Both the position numbers and the translations under genes were made by a program. Shown piece by piece: positions 63,123 to 63,392 of a DNA stretch of 63,392 nt (the first letter of the stretch is position 1; each line of letters opens with the position of its first letter). The notes beneath the pieces were generated by a model. The model did not search any database. It had not been told where the DNA came from and worked only from the letters and a program-made list of their open reading frames with translations. Origin of the DNA: Treponema saccharophilum DSM 2985 (GTDB taxonomy: Bacteria; Spirochaetota; Spirochaetia; Treponematales; Treponemataceae); the NCBI RefSeq assembly GCF_000255555.1, contig NZ_AGRW01000038.1, forward strand, positions 1 through 63,392, given 5' to 3'.

Positions 63123-63392
63123 CCCGCGCCAATCCCGCCCCGGTAGGTACGCGCCCCGCGCGTGCCGGCGAACGCTTGCTCCCGCCAAGCCAAACTAAGA
63201 ACGAGAGAGCGATTGCAAGCGCGAACCCAGAACGAGGAAAATCTTCGCCCACCCCCGCCAAGCCCGCCCCGGTAGGTACGCGCCCCCGCGCGTGCCGGCG
63301 AACGCTTGCTCCCGCCAAGCCGAACCAAGAACGAGAGAAAGACCCGCAAGCGCGAACCCAGAACGAGGAAAATCTTCGCACCCCGCGCCAAG
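63123..63392. repeat. Family 2 hairpin-repeat array (right end outside the window)
   Basis: Two units of GGTAGGTACGCGCCC, GCGCGTGCCGGCGAACGCTT, GCTCCCGCCAAGCC and GAACCAAGAACGAGAGA. GCTTGC/GCAAGC pairing is seen in each. Opposite orientation to the 4538-4880 array. Confidence 0.8.

Overview
The window looks like a chromosomal segment of a spirochaete, most likely a host-associated Treponema with moderately high GC. The support is protein-level: three long methyl-accepting chemotaxis proteins, FliG- and MotA-derived proteins, a FabV/TER enoyl reductase of the treponemal type, two omptin-like outer-membrane proteases, lipoproteins with loose spirochaetal lipoboxes, and a TPP-riboswitch-controlled thiB-thiP-thiQ operon. 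The genus is an inference. I saw no rRNA, tRNA, CRISPR array or intact transposase.

Layout. 0.2-4.5 kb: Mrp ATPase, Gfo/Idh oxidoreductase, chemoreceptor 1. 4.9-8.5 kb: M15 peptidase, FolE2 and FolD around a large hairpin-repeat array. 8.6-14.8 kb: beta-barrel protein, lipoprotein, RarA fused to a C-terminal extension, IMP dehydrogenase. 15.2-17.8 kb: small membrane protein, histidine phosphatase, then an unusual operon: a FliG-like protein whose N-terminal domain is replaced by a RelB/DinJ-type ribbon-helix-helix, followed by a soluble MotA relative that keeps both cytoplasmic segments but lacks the membrane helices. 17.9-22.2 kb is an AT-richer island: a DUF3990/DUF3791-type three-gene module, a CXXX-repeat RiPP cluster (P-loop protein, two precursors, radical SAM maturase), a divergent XRE regulator and a decayed Rpn-type nuclease gene. 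22.4-29.2 kb: pyrB-pyrI, a PfkB sugar kinase, NYN protein, cytidylate-kinase-like protein, tandem omptins. 29.3-44.8 kb: RluA-type synthase, FabV, fused PyrK-PyrD with PyrF, an FAD protein, chemoreceptor 2, IMP cyclohydrolase, and a large lipoprotein translationally coupled to a B12/radical SAM enzyme. 45-63 kb: lipoprotein metallopeptidase, ABC ATPase with a POTRA barrel protein, RNA methyltransferase with TetR regulator, NifU-like protein, zinc/manganese ABC transporter under a Fur-type box, Adk, RqcH, chemoreceptor 3 and the thiamine transporter.

Two families of intergenic repeats run through the window. Family 1 (five arrays, units of roughly 115-135 bp) and family 2 (three arrays) are built of hairpins whose arms change together between units, so the pairing rather than the sequence is conserved. 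Family 2 sits at gene 3' ends, including two convergent junctions. Several family 1 arrays start exactly at a stop codon, and in mrp and folD the repeat supplies the last codons.

The strongest candidates for undescribed biology are the soluble RHH-FliG/MotA-loop pair, the covarying hairpin arrays, the two-precursor CXXX RiPP cluster, and a palindrome shared by the fabV promoter and the region upstream of a TetR-containing operon.
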